Below, one piece after another: positions 1 through 8,143 of a stretch of 64,000 nucleotides of DNA (its first letter is position 1; every line of letters starts with the position of its first letter). The stretch is from LMUY01 sp965199005. GTDB lineage: Bacteria; Pseudomonadota; Alphaproteobacteria; Acetobacterales; Acetobacteraceae. The notes beneath the pieces are model-generated. The model made no database searches. It saw nothing but the letters and a program-made list of their open reading frames with translations, and was not told the DNA's origin. Where the stretch lies: contig CBDAQK010000001.1 in assembly GCA_965199005.1 (NCBI GenBank), positions 992,001 through 1,056,000 on the forward strand. The letters are read 5' to 3'. A program made the position numbers and the translations under genes.

Positions 1-987
1 AAAGCAGCGGATCAGGAGGGCCTTGGCTACAGCTATACCGACGCGTCCGCCGCCCGACTGATTCAGGAGGTGCTCGCAAACTCGGTGATTGGTGTCGATG
101 CCATGGACCCGGCGAACGCATGGTCCGGCATGCAGAGAGCCGTTCGCAACCTCGGCCGCACCGGAATTTGTGCCACTGCCATCTCGGCCCTCGACGTAGC
201 GCTATGGGATCTCAAGGCGAAACTCCTCGAACTGCCGTTGGCGTCCCTGCTCGGCCGGTACCGGGACGAGGTGGAGATCTATGGCAGTGGCGGGTTTACC
301 ACTTACGACGACAGACGGCTCTGCGAGCAACTGGAACACTGGGTCGAGCGGGATGGCTGTCGCTTCGTGAAAATGAAGATCGGCTCTGACCCGGCGCGCG
401 ATCCTGCCCGGGTCTCAGTGGCGCGGAGTGCCATTGGGCCCGCCGCGCTGTTTGTCGATGCAAACGGAGCGCTTTCGGTCAAGCAGGCGATTTCCCTTGC
501 CCGGCGCTTCACCGAGCAAGAGGTACAGTGGTTTGAGGAGCCGGTTTCATCCGACGACCTCGAGGGTCTGCGCCGGGTTCGTGACCACGTTCCGACACCC
601 ATGGAGGTCGCGGCGGGCGAGTACGCCTATACGGCAGACGACATCCGAGACATGCTTGCCGCGGGTGCCGTGGATGTCCAGCAGGCTGATGCGACGCGGT
701 GCGGCGGCGTCACGGGTTTTCTCCAGGCGGGTGCCTTATGCGACGCCTTTCACATTGACCTATCGGCCCACTGCGCGCCCGCGTTGCACCGCCATCTCGG
801 TTGTGCGGTTCCACGCTTCCGCCATGTCGAGTGGTTTCATGATCACGTCCAGATCGAACACATGCTTTTCGACGGCGCTCCTGTTCCGCAAGCGGGGTGC
901 ATTGCACCGGATTTGAGTCAACCAGGCCTCGGCCTCGTATTCAAACACGCGAATGCAGAGCGCTTCGCCGCCAAGTTATGGAGTTGA
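1..987 (+). CDS. Enolase-superfamily (mandelate racemase/muconate lactonizing type) enzyme, 5' truncated
   Basis: The reading frame is open from base 1, so the N-terminal capping domain is cut by the window edge; 328 codons are visible. The barrel carries the superfamily signature: a KMK motif for the general base, then metal-binding acids in VDAN, FEEP and AGEY, a QQAD segment, and a late SAHCAP histidine that usually pairs with the Asp as the second base. Such enzymes abstract the alpha proton of a carboxylate using Mg2+ and commonly dehydrate or epimerise sugar acids. The exact substrate cannot be read from sequence. It is followed two bases later by a membrane protein and then a GMC dehydrogenase, so a role in sugar-acid catabolism is a reasonable inference. 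Family assignment is firm; substrate is unknown. Confidence 0.88.
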   Translation, partial: KAADQEGLGYSYTDASAARLIQEVLANSVIGVDAMDPANAWSGMQRAVRNLGRTGICATAISALDVALWDLKAKLLELPLASLLGRYRDEVEIYGSGGFTTYDDRRLCEQLEHWVERDGCRFVKMKIGSDPARDPARVSVARSAIGPAALFVDANGALSVKQAISLARRFTEQEVQWFEEPVSSDDLEGLRRVRDHVPTPMEVAAGEYAYTADDIRDMLAAGAVDVQQADATRCGGVTGFLQAGALCDAFHIDLSAHCAPALHRHLGCAVPRFRHVEWFHDHVQIEHMLFDGAPVPQAGCIAPDLSQPGLGLVFKHANAERFAAKLWS

Positions 988-989
988 GC

Positions 990-1943
990 ATGCCGCGGAA
1001 CCGCACGGCAGTCGCGACATCCGGCATCGCGCTGCTGGGGTTGGCTGCGATTGCTCTCACGCGGGTGAATACAGCCTCCCCTAAGGCGGTCGTTTTGGCG
1101 AAGCCGCGGGATCTGGACCAGCCGGACGCGGTTGAGGCGGCGCAGCGGCTGAACCGCGCGGCCGGATTGCTCGCGGCATCTGTGCTGGCCGACAGCGCAG
1201 TGGAGCATTATCGCGGCAACTTCCACAATCGGGCCATGATCACGCCGCTGGTGACGGCGAGCCTGTCGCTTGCTGTCAGCGCCCACGGCACTGGCGACAG
1301 GCGGCCCAATGCGCGCGGCGTGCGGGACGCCGTGTATGTTCTCGCCGGGTTGACGGGACTGGTCGGAACGGCATTTCACCTGTTCAATGTCACCCGGCGC
1401 CCAGGCGGATTGTCCTGGCAGAACCTGTTTTACTCGGCTCCGTTGGGCGCCCCTGCGGCCCTTACCCTATCGGGCGGGATGGGCTTCCTGGCCGAGAGGG
1501 TACGGGCGACGACGCCGGGTCTCGCGCCTTCGATCTTCGGGATTTCCGCGGGCCGCGTCGTTGGGCTGGCGACCAGCGCTGGTTTGCTCGGCACGATGGG
1601 GGAGGCTGGGCTGCTGCACTTCCGAGGGGCCTACCAGAACCCGGCGATGTACCTGCCCGTCACCATTCCCCCCGTGACCGCCGCCTTGCTGGGCAACGCC
1701 GCCCTTGCACCCGGCAAGCGGGACCGGACATGGACGCGGGCGTGGCTGCGCGTCACCGCCCTTATGGGCTTTGCCGGCGTCGCGTTCCACATCAGGGGCG
1801 TGGCACGTAGCATGGGCGGCTGGCGGAATTGGAGCCAGAACGTTCTGAACGGACCACCCATTCCGGCGCCTCCCAGTTTTACCGGGTTGGCCTTGGCAGG
1901 CCTGGCAGCGCTTGGACTCATGGAGGACCATCCCGATGGCTGA
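990..1943 (+). CDS. Polytopic membrane protein made of two homologous halves, unknown function
   Basis: This 317-residue protein was not matched to a named family. ATG 990 is preferred because GGAG lies six bases upstream and it begins two bases after the previous stop. After a hydrophobic N-terminal segment the protein contains two similar halves. The first has EHYRGNFHNRAM followed by GTAFHLFNV; the second has LHFRGAYQNPAM followed by GVAFHIRGV, each half then ending in a W-rich loop and further hydrophobic helices, roughly eight segments in all. The histidines of both motifs are kept in both halves. Its stop overlaps the next start by 8 bases, and the following genes encode the small and catalytic subunits of a GMC dehydrogenase. 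A role as membrane anchor or electron acceptor for that enzyme is inference. Confidence 0.75.
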   Translation: MPRNRTAVATSGIALLGLAAIALTRVNTASPKAVVLAKPRDLDQPDAVEAAQRLNRAAGLLAASVLADSAVEHYRGNFHNRAMITPLVTASLSLAVSAHGTGDRRPNARGVRDAVYVLAGLTGLVGTAFHLFNVTRRPGGLSWQNLFYSAPLGAPAALTLSGGMGFLAERVRATTPGLAPSIFGISAGRVVGLATSAGLLGTMGEAGLLHFRGAYQNPAMYLPVTIPPVTAALLGNAALAPGKRDRTWTRAWLRVTALMGFAGVAFHIRGVARSMGGWRNWSQNVLNGPPIPAPPSFTGLALAGLAALGLMEDHPDG

Positions 1944-2577
1944 CCGATACCCGGGCTATGACGTCTTGGCGAAGCGATGGAGCCAATCCTGGGACGAGGT
2001 GACGCGCCGAGTGATCGACCATCGACTGGCCGTCCCGCGAGAGCCGCGGTTCTTTACCGCGACGGAGTGGGATACGCTGAGTTCGTTGTGCAACCGCATC
2101 ATGCCACAGCCCACGGATCGGGCGCCTATTCCGCTGCCAGCGTATGTCGACCAGAAGATCACAGAAAACCATCAGGATGGCTACCGATATGCCGAGTTGC
2201 CGCTCCAGGGGGAAGCCTGGCGGCGGGGCCTGGCCGCTCTGGATGCCGAGGCAATGGAGACGTATAAGATGCGCTTCCACCAGCTTGCACCGGCTGCCCA
2301 GGATACGCTGATCCGCCGTATGCAAGCGGGAGATCTCGAATCGGCCGCCTGGGACGGCATGCCCTGCAAGCCCTTCTTCGAGCACCGGGTGATTGCCGAC
2401 ATCACGCATGCCTATTACGCCCACCCGGTGTCCTGGAATGAAATCGGCTTCGGTGGCCCGGCAAGTCCTCGCGGCTACGTGCGCATGCAGCTCGACCGGC
2501 GTGACCCTTGGGAAGCGGCCGAGGGAAAACCCGGCGAAGAGGATCGTGCTCGGCGTGAGAATCAGCGTGTCGGCTGA
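1936..2577 (+). CDS. Gluconate 2-dehydrogenase subunit 3-like protein (GMC dehydrogenase small subunit)
   Basis: The 213-residue protein resembles subunit 3 of membrane-bound gluconate/sugar dehydrogenases, small proteins that help export or stabilise the FAD subunit. Typical features are the FFTATEWDTLSSLCNRIMPQ block near residue 45, a proline-rich stretch, and the C-terminal HAYYAHPVSWNEIGFGGPA block. ATG 1936 has GGAGGA about 8 bases upstream and overlaps the preceding gene by 8 bases. Unlike many homologues there is no obvious twin-arginine signal at the N-terminus, which starts MADRYPGYDVLAKRW, so how the complex reaches the membrane or periplasm is unclear. It overlaps the catalytic subunit gene if the GTG at 2555 is used. 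Confidence 0.82.
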   Translation: MADRYPGYDVLAKRWSQSWDEVTRRVIDHRLAVPREPRFFTATEWDTLSSLCNRIMPQPTDRAPIPLPAYVDQKITENHQDGYRYAELPLQGEAWRRGLAALDAEAMETYKMRFHQLAPAAQDTLIRRMQAGDLESAAWDGMPCKPFFEHRVIADITHAYYAHPVSWNEIGFGGPASPRGYVRMQLDRRDPWEAAEGKPGEEDRARRENQRVG

Positions 2578-4240
2578 TCCGTTTGCTGCGCCGCGTGCCG
2601 CCAATGGCCGTGCGCCCGACGTCTTCAAGATCGGCGGCTGGGTGCCGATGCAGCAATTCAATGACAACGATGTAGTCGACTTTGTCGTTGTCGGCACCGG
2701 GGCGGGCGGCGGCCCTGTTATCGCCGGGTTGGCGGAGGCGGGTTTCTCTGTGGTGGGGTTTGACGCCGGGGCCTACTTCCGTCCGTTGGAGGATTTCGCG
2801 TCCGACGAGACGGAGCAGAACAAACTTTATTGGACTGACGAGCGCGTCGTCGACGGCGCCAACCCGATGGTGATGGGGGGAAAGAACAGCGGCAAGGCGG
2901 TGGGCGGCAGTACTGTTCATTTCGCCATGGTGTCGCTCCGGTTTCGGCCGGACTGGTTCAAGTCGCGGAGCGTCTTGGGATATGGTGCGGATTGGCCGCT
3001 CGATTGGCGAGAGATGTGGGATTATTATGGGCGGGCGGAGAAAGCGCTCAGTATTTCGGGACCGGTAAATTACCCATGGGGACCAAAGCGGCCCCGTTAC
3101 CCGTATCGTCCGCATGAGCTGAACGGCGCTGCGGAAATCCTCGCACGCGGGGCGGAAGCACAGGGATACCGCTGGGCCGCCACCCCGCTCGCGACGGTAT
3201 CCGCGCCGCGGGGGCAATCCCCGCCCTGCGTTTATCGTGGCTTCTGCCGCTTTGGCTGTTCCACCAATGCGAAGCAGAGCCAATTGGTCACCTTCATTCC
3301 ACGTGCGCTAAAGGCTGGGGCCGAAATCCGGGACCTTGCCATGGTCAGCCGGATCGAAATGGGCCAGGATGGCTGCGCGACCGGGATCCATTACATCCGC
3401 GAGGGCAAGTGGCGCTTCCAGCGTGCCCGCAACGTCGTGGTCTCCGGCTATGCGATCGAGACGCCTCGTCTGTTGCTAGCATCGGCGACCGACCGCTACC
3501 CTGATGGCCTGGCCAATAGCTCGGGGTTGGTTGGCAAGAACCTGATGACGCAGTCGAACCAGGCGGTGTTCGGGACAATGGATCAAGAGGTCCGCTGGAA
3601 TAAGGGACCTCCGTCCCTCTCAATTACCGAGCACTGGAATTACGAGGATCATAAGGACTTTTTCGGCGGTTACTGCTGGATGGCCCAGGGACCCCTGCCC
3701 ATCGAGTGGGCAACGATCCAGACGGGCTCCCGCGGTCTGTGGGGCCAACCGTTGCGCGACGAGATGGAGAAGTACAACCATGCCGTAGGTTTGAAGATGG
3801 TTGGCGAGATGCTGCCGGATGAGCGTAACCGAGTCACGCTGGCGGATGATGTCGATCAATACGGGTTGCGCGTTGCCCGTGTGACCTATAGCTGGGGTGA
3901 CAACGACAAGGCATTGATTCAGCACGCGCTCGGCGAAATGCAAACCAGTCTAGAGTTGGCTGGTGCAAAGGACGTGTTCCGCCAAGAGAATGACACCAAC
4001 CATCTGGGTGGGACTGCGCGAATGGGGTTCGCCCGGGACAGGAGCGTGGTGAACTCGGATTGCCGGAGTTGGGACATCCCGAATTTATGGATCTGCGATG
4101 GCTCAGTGTTTCCAACAGTCGGCGGGGTCAACCCGCATTTGACCATCACTGCCATCGCGATGCGCACAGTAGATCGGATCAAGGCGTTGGCCGCTTCCGG
4201 ACAGTTGGAGCGCCCTATCCGCTCCGCGAGCGTCGCCTGA
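2555..4240 (+). CDS. GMC-family FAD dehydrogenase, catalytic subunit
   Basis: A glucose-methanol-choline oxidoreductase of about 561 residues. The FAD-binding VVVGTGAGGG motif follows an N-terminal stretch of about 35 residues, the mid region has KNSGKAVGGSTVHFAM, and the C-terminus has the TNHLGGTARMG and VNPHLTITAIAMR blocks that supply catalytic His/Asn and bind flavin. A Cys-rich segment, CVYRGFCRFGC, recalls the iron-sulfur segment of bacterial FAD-glucose dehydrogenase. The start is uncertain: GTG 2555 preserves an N-terminus (VRISVSADPF...) that I recall from this subgroup and overlaps the small-subunit gene by 23 bases, whereas ATG 2648 would begin just before the FAD motif. It likely oxidises a polyol, sugar or sugar acid; no cytochrome c subunit gene is adjacent, unlike classical gluconate dehydrogenase. 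Confidence 0.87.
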   Translation: MRISVSADPFAAPRAANGRAPDVFKIGGWVPMQQFNDNDVVDFVVVGTGAGGGPVIAGLAEAGFSVVGFDAGAYFRPLEDFASDETEQNKLYWTDERVVDGANPMVMGGKNSGKAVGGSTVHFAMVSLRFRPDWFKSRSVLGYGADWPLDWREMWDYYGRAEKALSISGPVNYPWGPKRPRYPYRPHELNGAAEILARGAEAQGYRWAATPLATVSAPRGQSPPCVYRGFCRFGCSTNAKQSQLVTFIPRALKAGAEIRDLAMVSRIEMGQDGCATGIHYIREGKWRFQRARNVVVSGYAIETPRLLLASATDRYPDGLANSSGLVGKNLMTQSNQAVFGTMDQEVRWNKGPPSLSITEHWNYEDHKDFFGGYCWMAQGPLPIEWATIQTGSRGLWGQPLRDEMEKYNHAVGLKMVGEMLPDERNRVTLADDVDQYGLRVARVTYSWGDNDKALIQHALGEMQTSLELAGAKDVFRQENDTNHLGGTARMGFARDRSVVNSDCRSWDIPNLWICDGSVFPTVGGVNPHLTITAIAMRTVDRIKALAASGQLERPIRSASVA

Positions 4241-4271
4241 ACCGATGCCAAGGGTTTGCTGGCGCAGCAAG

Positions 4272-5492
4272 CTAGGATGACCGGTTCTCGCCGGGCGGCT
4301 CCAATCTGCGCATCAAAACCACACCAAGGGCCGCAAAGGCGGTCGCCAGCATGAACGGAGCGCCCGGGAAGCTGACGGGCAGTAGTTTCGACGTAAACGC
4401 GAAGAACAGCCCAGCTGCCAGGAGGGGAGCGACGACCGCCGTCAGGCTTTCCACGGATGTCAGCAGGCCCTGCATCTCTCCCTGGGTGTCATCCTCTCCC
4501 TTGCCAGATACCATTGATCGAACCGCCGGTGTCGCCAAGCCGCCAACCGCGATTGAAATGACTGACGGGATCACCATCCAGGGCGAGATTGCCAGTGCGA
4601 GCGTTCCGTATCCCGCAACACTCGCGCAATAACCTAGCACAGCCGTCCGGCGTTCCCCCAGCCACGTCGTCACATGGCGCAGCAAGACTCCTTCTACCAA
4701 CGCCTGAGAAAGCCCTAGCCCCGCAAGCGTCAAGCCGTTCAACCCCGATCCCCAGTGGAAGCGGAAGCCCGTGAAGAGGACCAGGCTGCTTTGCACCGCA
4801 CCCAGGCCAACCCAGGTGCAGGACCAAGCCAGGGTCAGACGACCCAACTCGCGGTTGCGAGCCGCCGACAACAATTGCCGGATGGGATTGACGCGCGACC
4901 AGTCGAATGCTCTTCGCTTTGCGCCCTCCAGGCTTTCGGGAAGGACGAAAATCCCGAAGCAAAGATTGATGAAAGAGAGCCCGGCGGCAATCAAGAATGG
5001 CAAACGAAGGTCAAACGAACCTGCCAAACCACCGAGGGCGGGACCGATGACGAAGCCTGTTCCGAATGTCGCGCCCACGAGGCCATACAGACGGGGCCGC
5101 TCGTCCTCCGGAGAGACGTCCGCGATATAGGCGGTTGCTGCCGCCACGTTGGCCGACGTCCCCCCCGCGACGAGCCGCCCCAGGAACAACCACCAGAGGT
5201 TCGGCGCGAAAGCGAGGAGCAGGTAGTCGCATCCCAACCCGAAGACCGACCCCAGGATGACGAGGCGCCGGCCGAAGCGGTCGCTCAAGCCGCCGAGAAC
5301 GGGCGCGGCAAAAAACTGGACGGCGGCGTAGACCGCTATTAGGGCACCCACCCAAGGTGCGGCACGATCTGGCGAAAGGTGACCGAGCTGCTGCACCAGG
5401 CCTGGGACGATGGGCGCGATGATCCCAACGCCAAGGGCATCTAAGCCCAGGGTCACCAAGACGAACGTGACCGCAGGCGCGCGATTTCGCAT
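4272..5492 (-). CDS. MFS drug-efflux transporter, TetA-like
   Basis: A 406-residue major facilitator with about 12 membrane segments. The first helix reads LGLDALGVGIIAPIVPGL and the loop between helices 2 and 3 has the motif-A sequence GGLSDRFGRRLVILG; the RLVAGGTSANVAAATAYIAD block is characteristic of the TetA/TCR group of proton-coupled antiporters. The family name covers tetracycline and many unrelated drugs, so resistance should not be assumed. It converges on the GMC gene with about 30 bases between stops and diverges from a second MFS gene, the two sharing a roughly 97-base promoter region. Confidence 0.85.
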   Translation of the reverse strand: MRNRAPAVTFVLVTLGLDALGVGIIAPIVPGLVQQLGHLSPDRAAPWVGALIAVYAAVQFFAAPVLGGLSDRFGRRLVILGSVFGLGCDYLLLAFAPNLWWLFLGRLVAGGTSANVAAATAYIADVSPEDERPRLYGLVGATFGTGFVIGPALGGLAGSFDLRLPFLIAAGLSFINLCFGIFVLPESLEGAKRRAFDWSRVNPIRQLLSAARNRELGRLTLAWSCTWVGLGAVQSSLVLFTGFRFHWGSGLNGLTLAGLGLSQALVEGVLLRHVTTWLGERRTAVLGYCASVAGYGTLALAISPWMVIPSVISIAVGGLATPAVRSMVSGKGEDDTQGEMQGLLTSVESLTAVVAPLLAAGLFFAFTSKLLPVSFPGAPFMLATAFAALGVVLMRRLEPPGENRSS

Positions 5493-5589
5493 GGCTCTCG
5501 AAAGCGCTTATGACATGTGAGTTCCTGATGCTGACGGGAACGTTTGGTGCGCTGACCGCTTAGTGTCGACGAAATTGCGGGAAGCCACC

Positions 5590-6759
5590 ATGTCGCCCCT
5601 GCCGCGCTTCCTGATCTTCTACTCTGCGCTCTTCGCGGCCTTCGGGGTAGCGTCACCGTTCTTGCCCGGTCTCATGCAGCAGGATGGTCTCGGACCCAAC
5701 CAGCTGGGGATTGTTCTTGGGGCAGGAGCCGCCATCCGGCTTGTGGCGGGGCCACTCGGCGGACGGGTTGCAGACCGTATCGGCCGCGTTCCAGTGGTCC
5801 TGGCAAGCTTTACTGCGGCATCCGCGCTTGTCGCCTTCGGCTATGTGCCAGCTCGCGGATTTCTTCTGTTGTTGGCTGTCAGCCTCGCCCACGCGACCGC
5901 GTTGGCGCCGCTGACGCCGATTGCCGATGCCCTGGCGCTGGGATCATCCGAGGACGGCAAAACCTTCCGCTACGGCTGGGTTCGCGGTGCCGGCTCAGCT
6001 GCGTTCATACTCGGCACGTTGATATCTGGTCAGGTCGTCAGCCACACTGGGCTCGGTTCCATCGTGTTGCTGAATGGCGGATTGCTCGCGCTGGCGGCAT
6101 GTGTTGCCTGGATGCTGCCAAACCGGGTAGCCGGTTCGCCTGCCACGCGCCGGGTTGAGGAAGACGGGGTGTCTGCGTGGGCACTGACGCGTATCCCGCC
6201 TTTTGTGCGGCTCATGGGCGTTGCGGCGTTGGTCGGTGGCAGTCACGCCCTTCATGACGGCTTCGAGGTTATCCGCTGGCGTTCCGCCGGGATGTCGGCC
6301 GGCGAGGTCAGCATCCTTTGGTCACTGTCCGTCGCTGCAGAGGTCGTCGTGTTCGTCGGGTTCGGTCCCCGGCTGCTGGACGTCCTTGGGCCACGGCGTG
6401 CCATGCTTTTGGCCGCCTGCGCCGGCATTGTGCGGTGGGGAACGGCAGCCTGGACAGCCTGGTTCCCCGCCATGGCGGTTGTGGAACCCCTCCATGGTTT
6501 GACATTCGCGATGCTGCACTTGGCTTGCATGGACATGATCGGCAGGGTCGTTCCAGCCAAGCTTGCCGCAACCGCACAAGCGTTTTATGCGACCGTCGCG
6601 ATGGGCGCGACGACCGCACTCGTCACGGTCGTCTCTGGTCCACTCTACGGCACATTTGGTGCCTCGTCCTTCTGGGCAATGGCGATCATGTGCGCAACAG
6701 CCTTACCAGTGGCTTGGATGATCGCACCGCCCGAACCTGCGGCAATTCAAGCGAAATAG
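5590..6759 (+). CDS. MFS transporter, 3-phenylpropionate/LacY-like subgroup
   Basis: A 389-residue, 12-helix major facilitator. It has a motif-A-like GGRVADRIGRVPVV loop, and the layout (short N-terminus SPLPRFLIFYSALFAAFG) matches the MFS_1-like group that includes HcaT and nucleoside/sugar symporters. ATG 5590 is chosen over GTG 5563 because GGGAAG lies about five bases upstream. It is divergent from the TetA-like gene, so the pair may respond to a shared signal, but no operator could be defined. Substrate is not predictable. Confidence 0.8.
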   Translation: MSPLPRFLIFYSALFAAFGVASPFLPGLMQQDGLGPNQLGIVLGAGAAIRLVAGPLGGRVADRIGRVPVVLASFTAASALVAFGYVPARGFLLLLAVSLAHATALAPLTPIADALALGSSEDGKTFRYGWVRGAGSAAFILGTLISGQVVSHTGLGSIVLLNGGLLALAACVAWMLPNRVAGSPATRRVEEDGVSAWALTRIPPFVRLMGVAALVGGSHALHDGFEVIRWRSAGMSAGEVSILWSLSVAAEVVVFVGFGPRLLDVLGPRRAMLLAACAGIVRWGTAAWTAWFPAMAVVEPLHGLTFAMLHLACMDMIGRVVPAKLAATAQAFYATVAMGATTALVTVVSGPLYGTFGASSFWAMAIMCATALPVAWMIAPPEPAAIQAK

Positions 6760-6813
6760 GACTACCACGCACGCATGGATGCTCAGCCCTATTGTGATCT
6801 CCGGGCAGGCGCA

Positions 6814-6999
6814 TTACCGGGCTCTTTCGTTTGCTGGCTGGTTCTGGTCGCCACTGACGACGGTCTGTTCCTTGCTGACCTGAACAGGATTAGGCTTGCC
6901 CTTTTTATCTGGATTGCCCGGCTTGGTAGGGCGGGTTCCGCCGGGGTCGACGCCTTCTATTGGGTCGTTGCCTGTTGTGTGCGTGGACTGGTTTGCCAT
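6814..6999 (-). CDS. Small hydrophilic protein of 61 residues, unknown function
   Basis: A 61-codon gene rich in Pro, Gly, Asn, Lys and Gln (for example EGVDPGGTRPTKPGNPDKKG), with no membrane segment and probably disordered. It is supported by a GGAGA ribosome site eight bases before its ATG and by a coherent low-complexity composition seen in other alphaproteobacterial small proteins. The opposite-strand frame over the same bases is Cys/Trp-rich and less plausible. It is convergent with the MFS gene and lies upstream of nothing obvious on its strand. Function unknown. Confidence 0.55.
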   Translation of the reverse strand: MANQSTHTTGNDPIEGVDPGGTRPTKPGNPDKKGKPNPVQVSKEQTVVSGDQNQPANERAR

Positions 7000-7068
7000 T
7001 GTGCCGTCTCCACATAAACTATCGGATTATCGGTGAAGATATTGCCATAGTCGCCGATCCGTTCTGCA

Positions 7069-8076
7069 TCAGCGCCTTCGCCCGGCTGCAGCCAGCAACC
7101 CTATCGCGAGCAGGCCAAGGCCGACCCGAATGGGTGCAGGACTTTTGCTGATCCACCATTGGACACTGCTATTGAGAGACTCGCCATCGAACGGACCGTG
7201 AGTGCCGGACGCTTTCGTAGAGGCGGTAAAGATGCTCGGATCGCGGCGGTCCGCTACATCCGGCCGGGACGTCTGCTGCACCCGAATGCCCACCACTCCC
7301 GAAGCGACATCCAGAAGCCCAGGCACGATCTTGTTAACGATGCTGAAGGCGACTGTCTCGCCAGTCACCCGCCACTCGCGGCGCTTCACAGTGCCGGCCA
7401 AATAGATCGCTTCCCCGATGATCTCCGGCTGGTAGACGGGCGGGGGTGGTCTGGGAGACCGGTCTTTCAAGACGGACCCGGCATGGCTGTAGAAGGGTGT
7501 GTTGACCGAAGGTGGGTGTACCATAGTCACATGCACGGCTGACCGCTCGTGGATGAGTTCAGCCCGCAGGGCCTCGGTAAAGCCGCGCAAGCCATACTTC
7601 GTGGTCGAATAGGCCGACTGGAGTGGGACCCCTCGATACGAGATTGCGGACAGGATTTGGATGATCGTTCCTCGGTTTCGCGGCCGCATCCGGGCCAACG
7701 CAACGCGTGTGCCGTTCACCGTACCATGGAGGTTGACGTCGATTACCCTACGGAACGCCTCCGCCGGCACGTCGACGAAAGCGCCGTAGAAACCTATGCC
7801 AGCGTTGTTGATCCAAACCTCGATGGGCCCCAACGCGGCCTCTATAGTGACAGCGGCTTCTTCCAGCGCCTTCTCGTCGGCCACGTCGGCGAGCGCGATA
7901 TGTGCCACGCCACCGGTTGCTTCGATCTGCCGGAGCGCGTCGGTGAGCGCCTCTTCCCCACGGCCAATCAACCCGACCAGCCAGCCTTTGCTCGCGTAAT
8001 GCAGCGCCGCGGCGAGCCCGATGCCGGACCCGGCACCAGTGATTGCTACAACCTTCCTCGCGTATGTCTCGGTCAC
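7069..8076 (-). CDS. Short-chain dehydrogenase/reductase with C-terminal membrane tail
   Basis: A classical SDR: TGAGSGIG nucleotide-binding loop near residue 12, NNAG near residue 92, catalytic Ser in the SAIS segment and the YSTTK catalytic pair. The part after about residue 260 is an extension ending in a hydrophobic helix (PIRVGLGLLAIGLLAAAG) and three arginines, suggesting tail anchoring to the inner membrane. GTG 8076 is preferred because GGAGGA lies about 11 bases before it; an in-frame ATG at 8097 lacks such a site. The same architecture recurs in the SDR at 33688. Its gene follows the manganese catalase gene on the same strand with a gap of under 70 bases. Substrate unknown. Confidence 0.85.
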   Translation of the reverse strand: MTETYARKVVAITGAGSGIGLAAALHYASKGWLVGLIGRGEEALTDALRQIEATGGVAHIALADVADEKALEEAAVTIEAALGPIEVWINNAGIGFYGAFVDVPAEAFRRVIDVNLHGTVNGTRVALARMRPRNRGTIIQILSAISYRGVPLQSAYSTTKYGLRGFTEALRAELIHERSAVHVTMVHPPSVNTPFYSHAGSVLKDRSPRPPPPVYQPEIIGEAIYLAGTVKRREWRVTGETVAFSIVNKIVPGLLDVASGVVGIRVQQTSRPDVADRRDPSIFTASTKASGTHGPFDGESLNSSVQWWISKSPAPIRVGLGLLAIGLLAAAGRRR

Positions 8077-8143
8077 AGGTACACTCGTCCTCCACATACT
8101 GGCGGGTAGGAAGCCGAAAGCCGACCGCCTCCGACCACCCACA

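Noticed and set aside
6775..7017. 80-codon plus-strand frame opposite the small hydrophilic gene
   Set aside because: Cys/Trp-rich translation and no ribosome site; the minus-strand frame is better supported.
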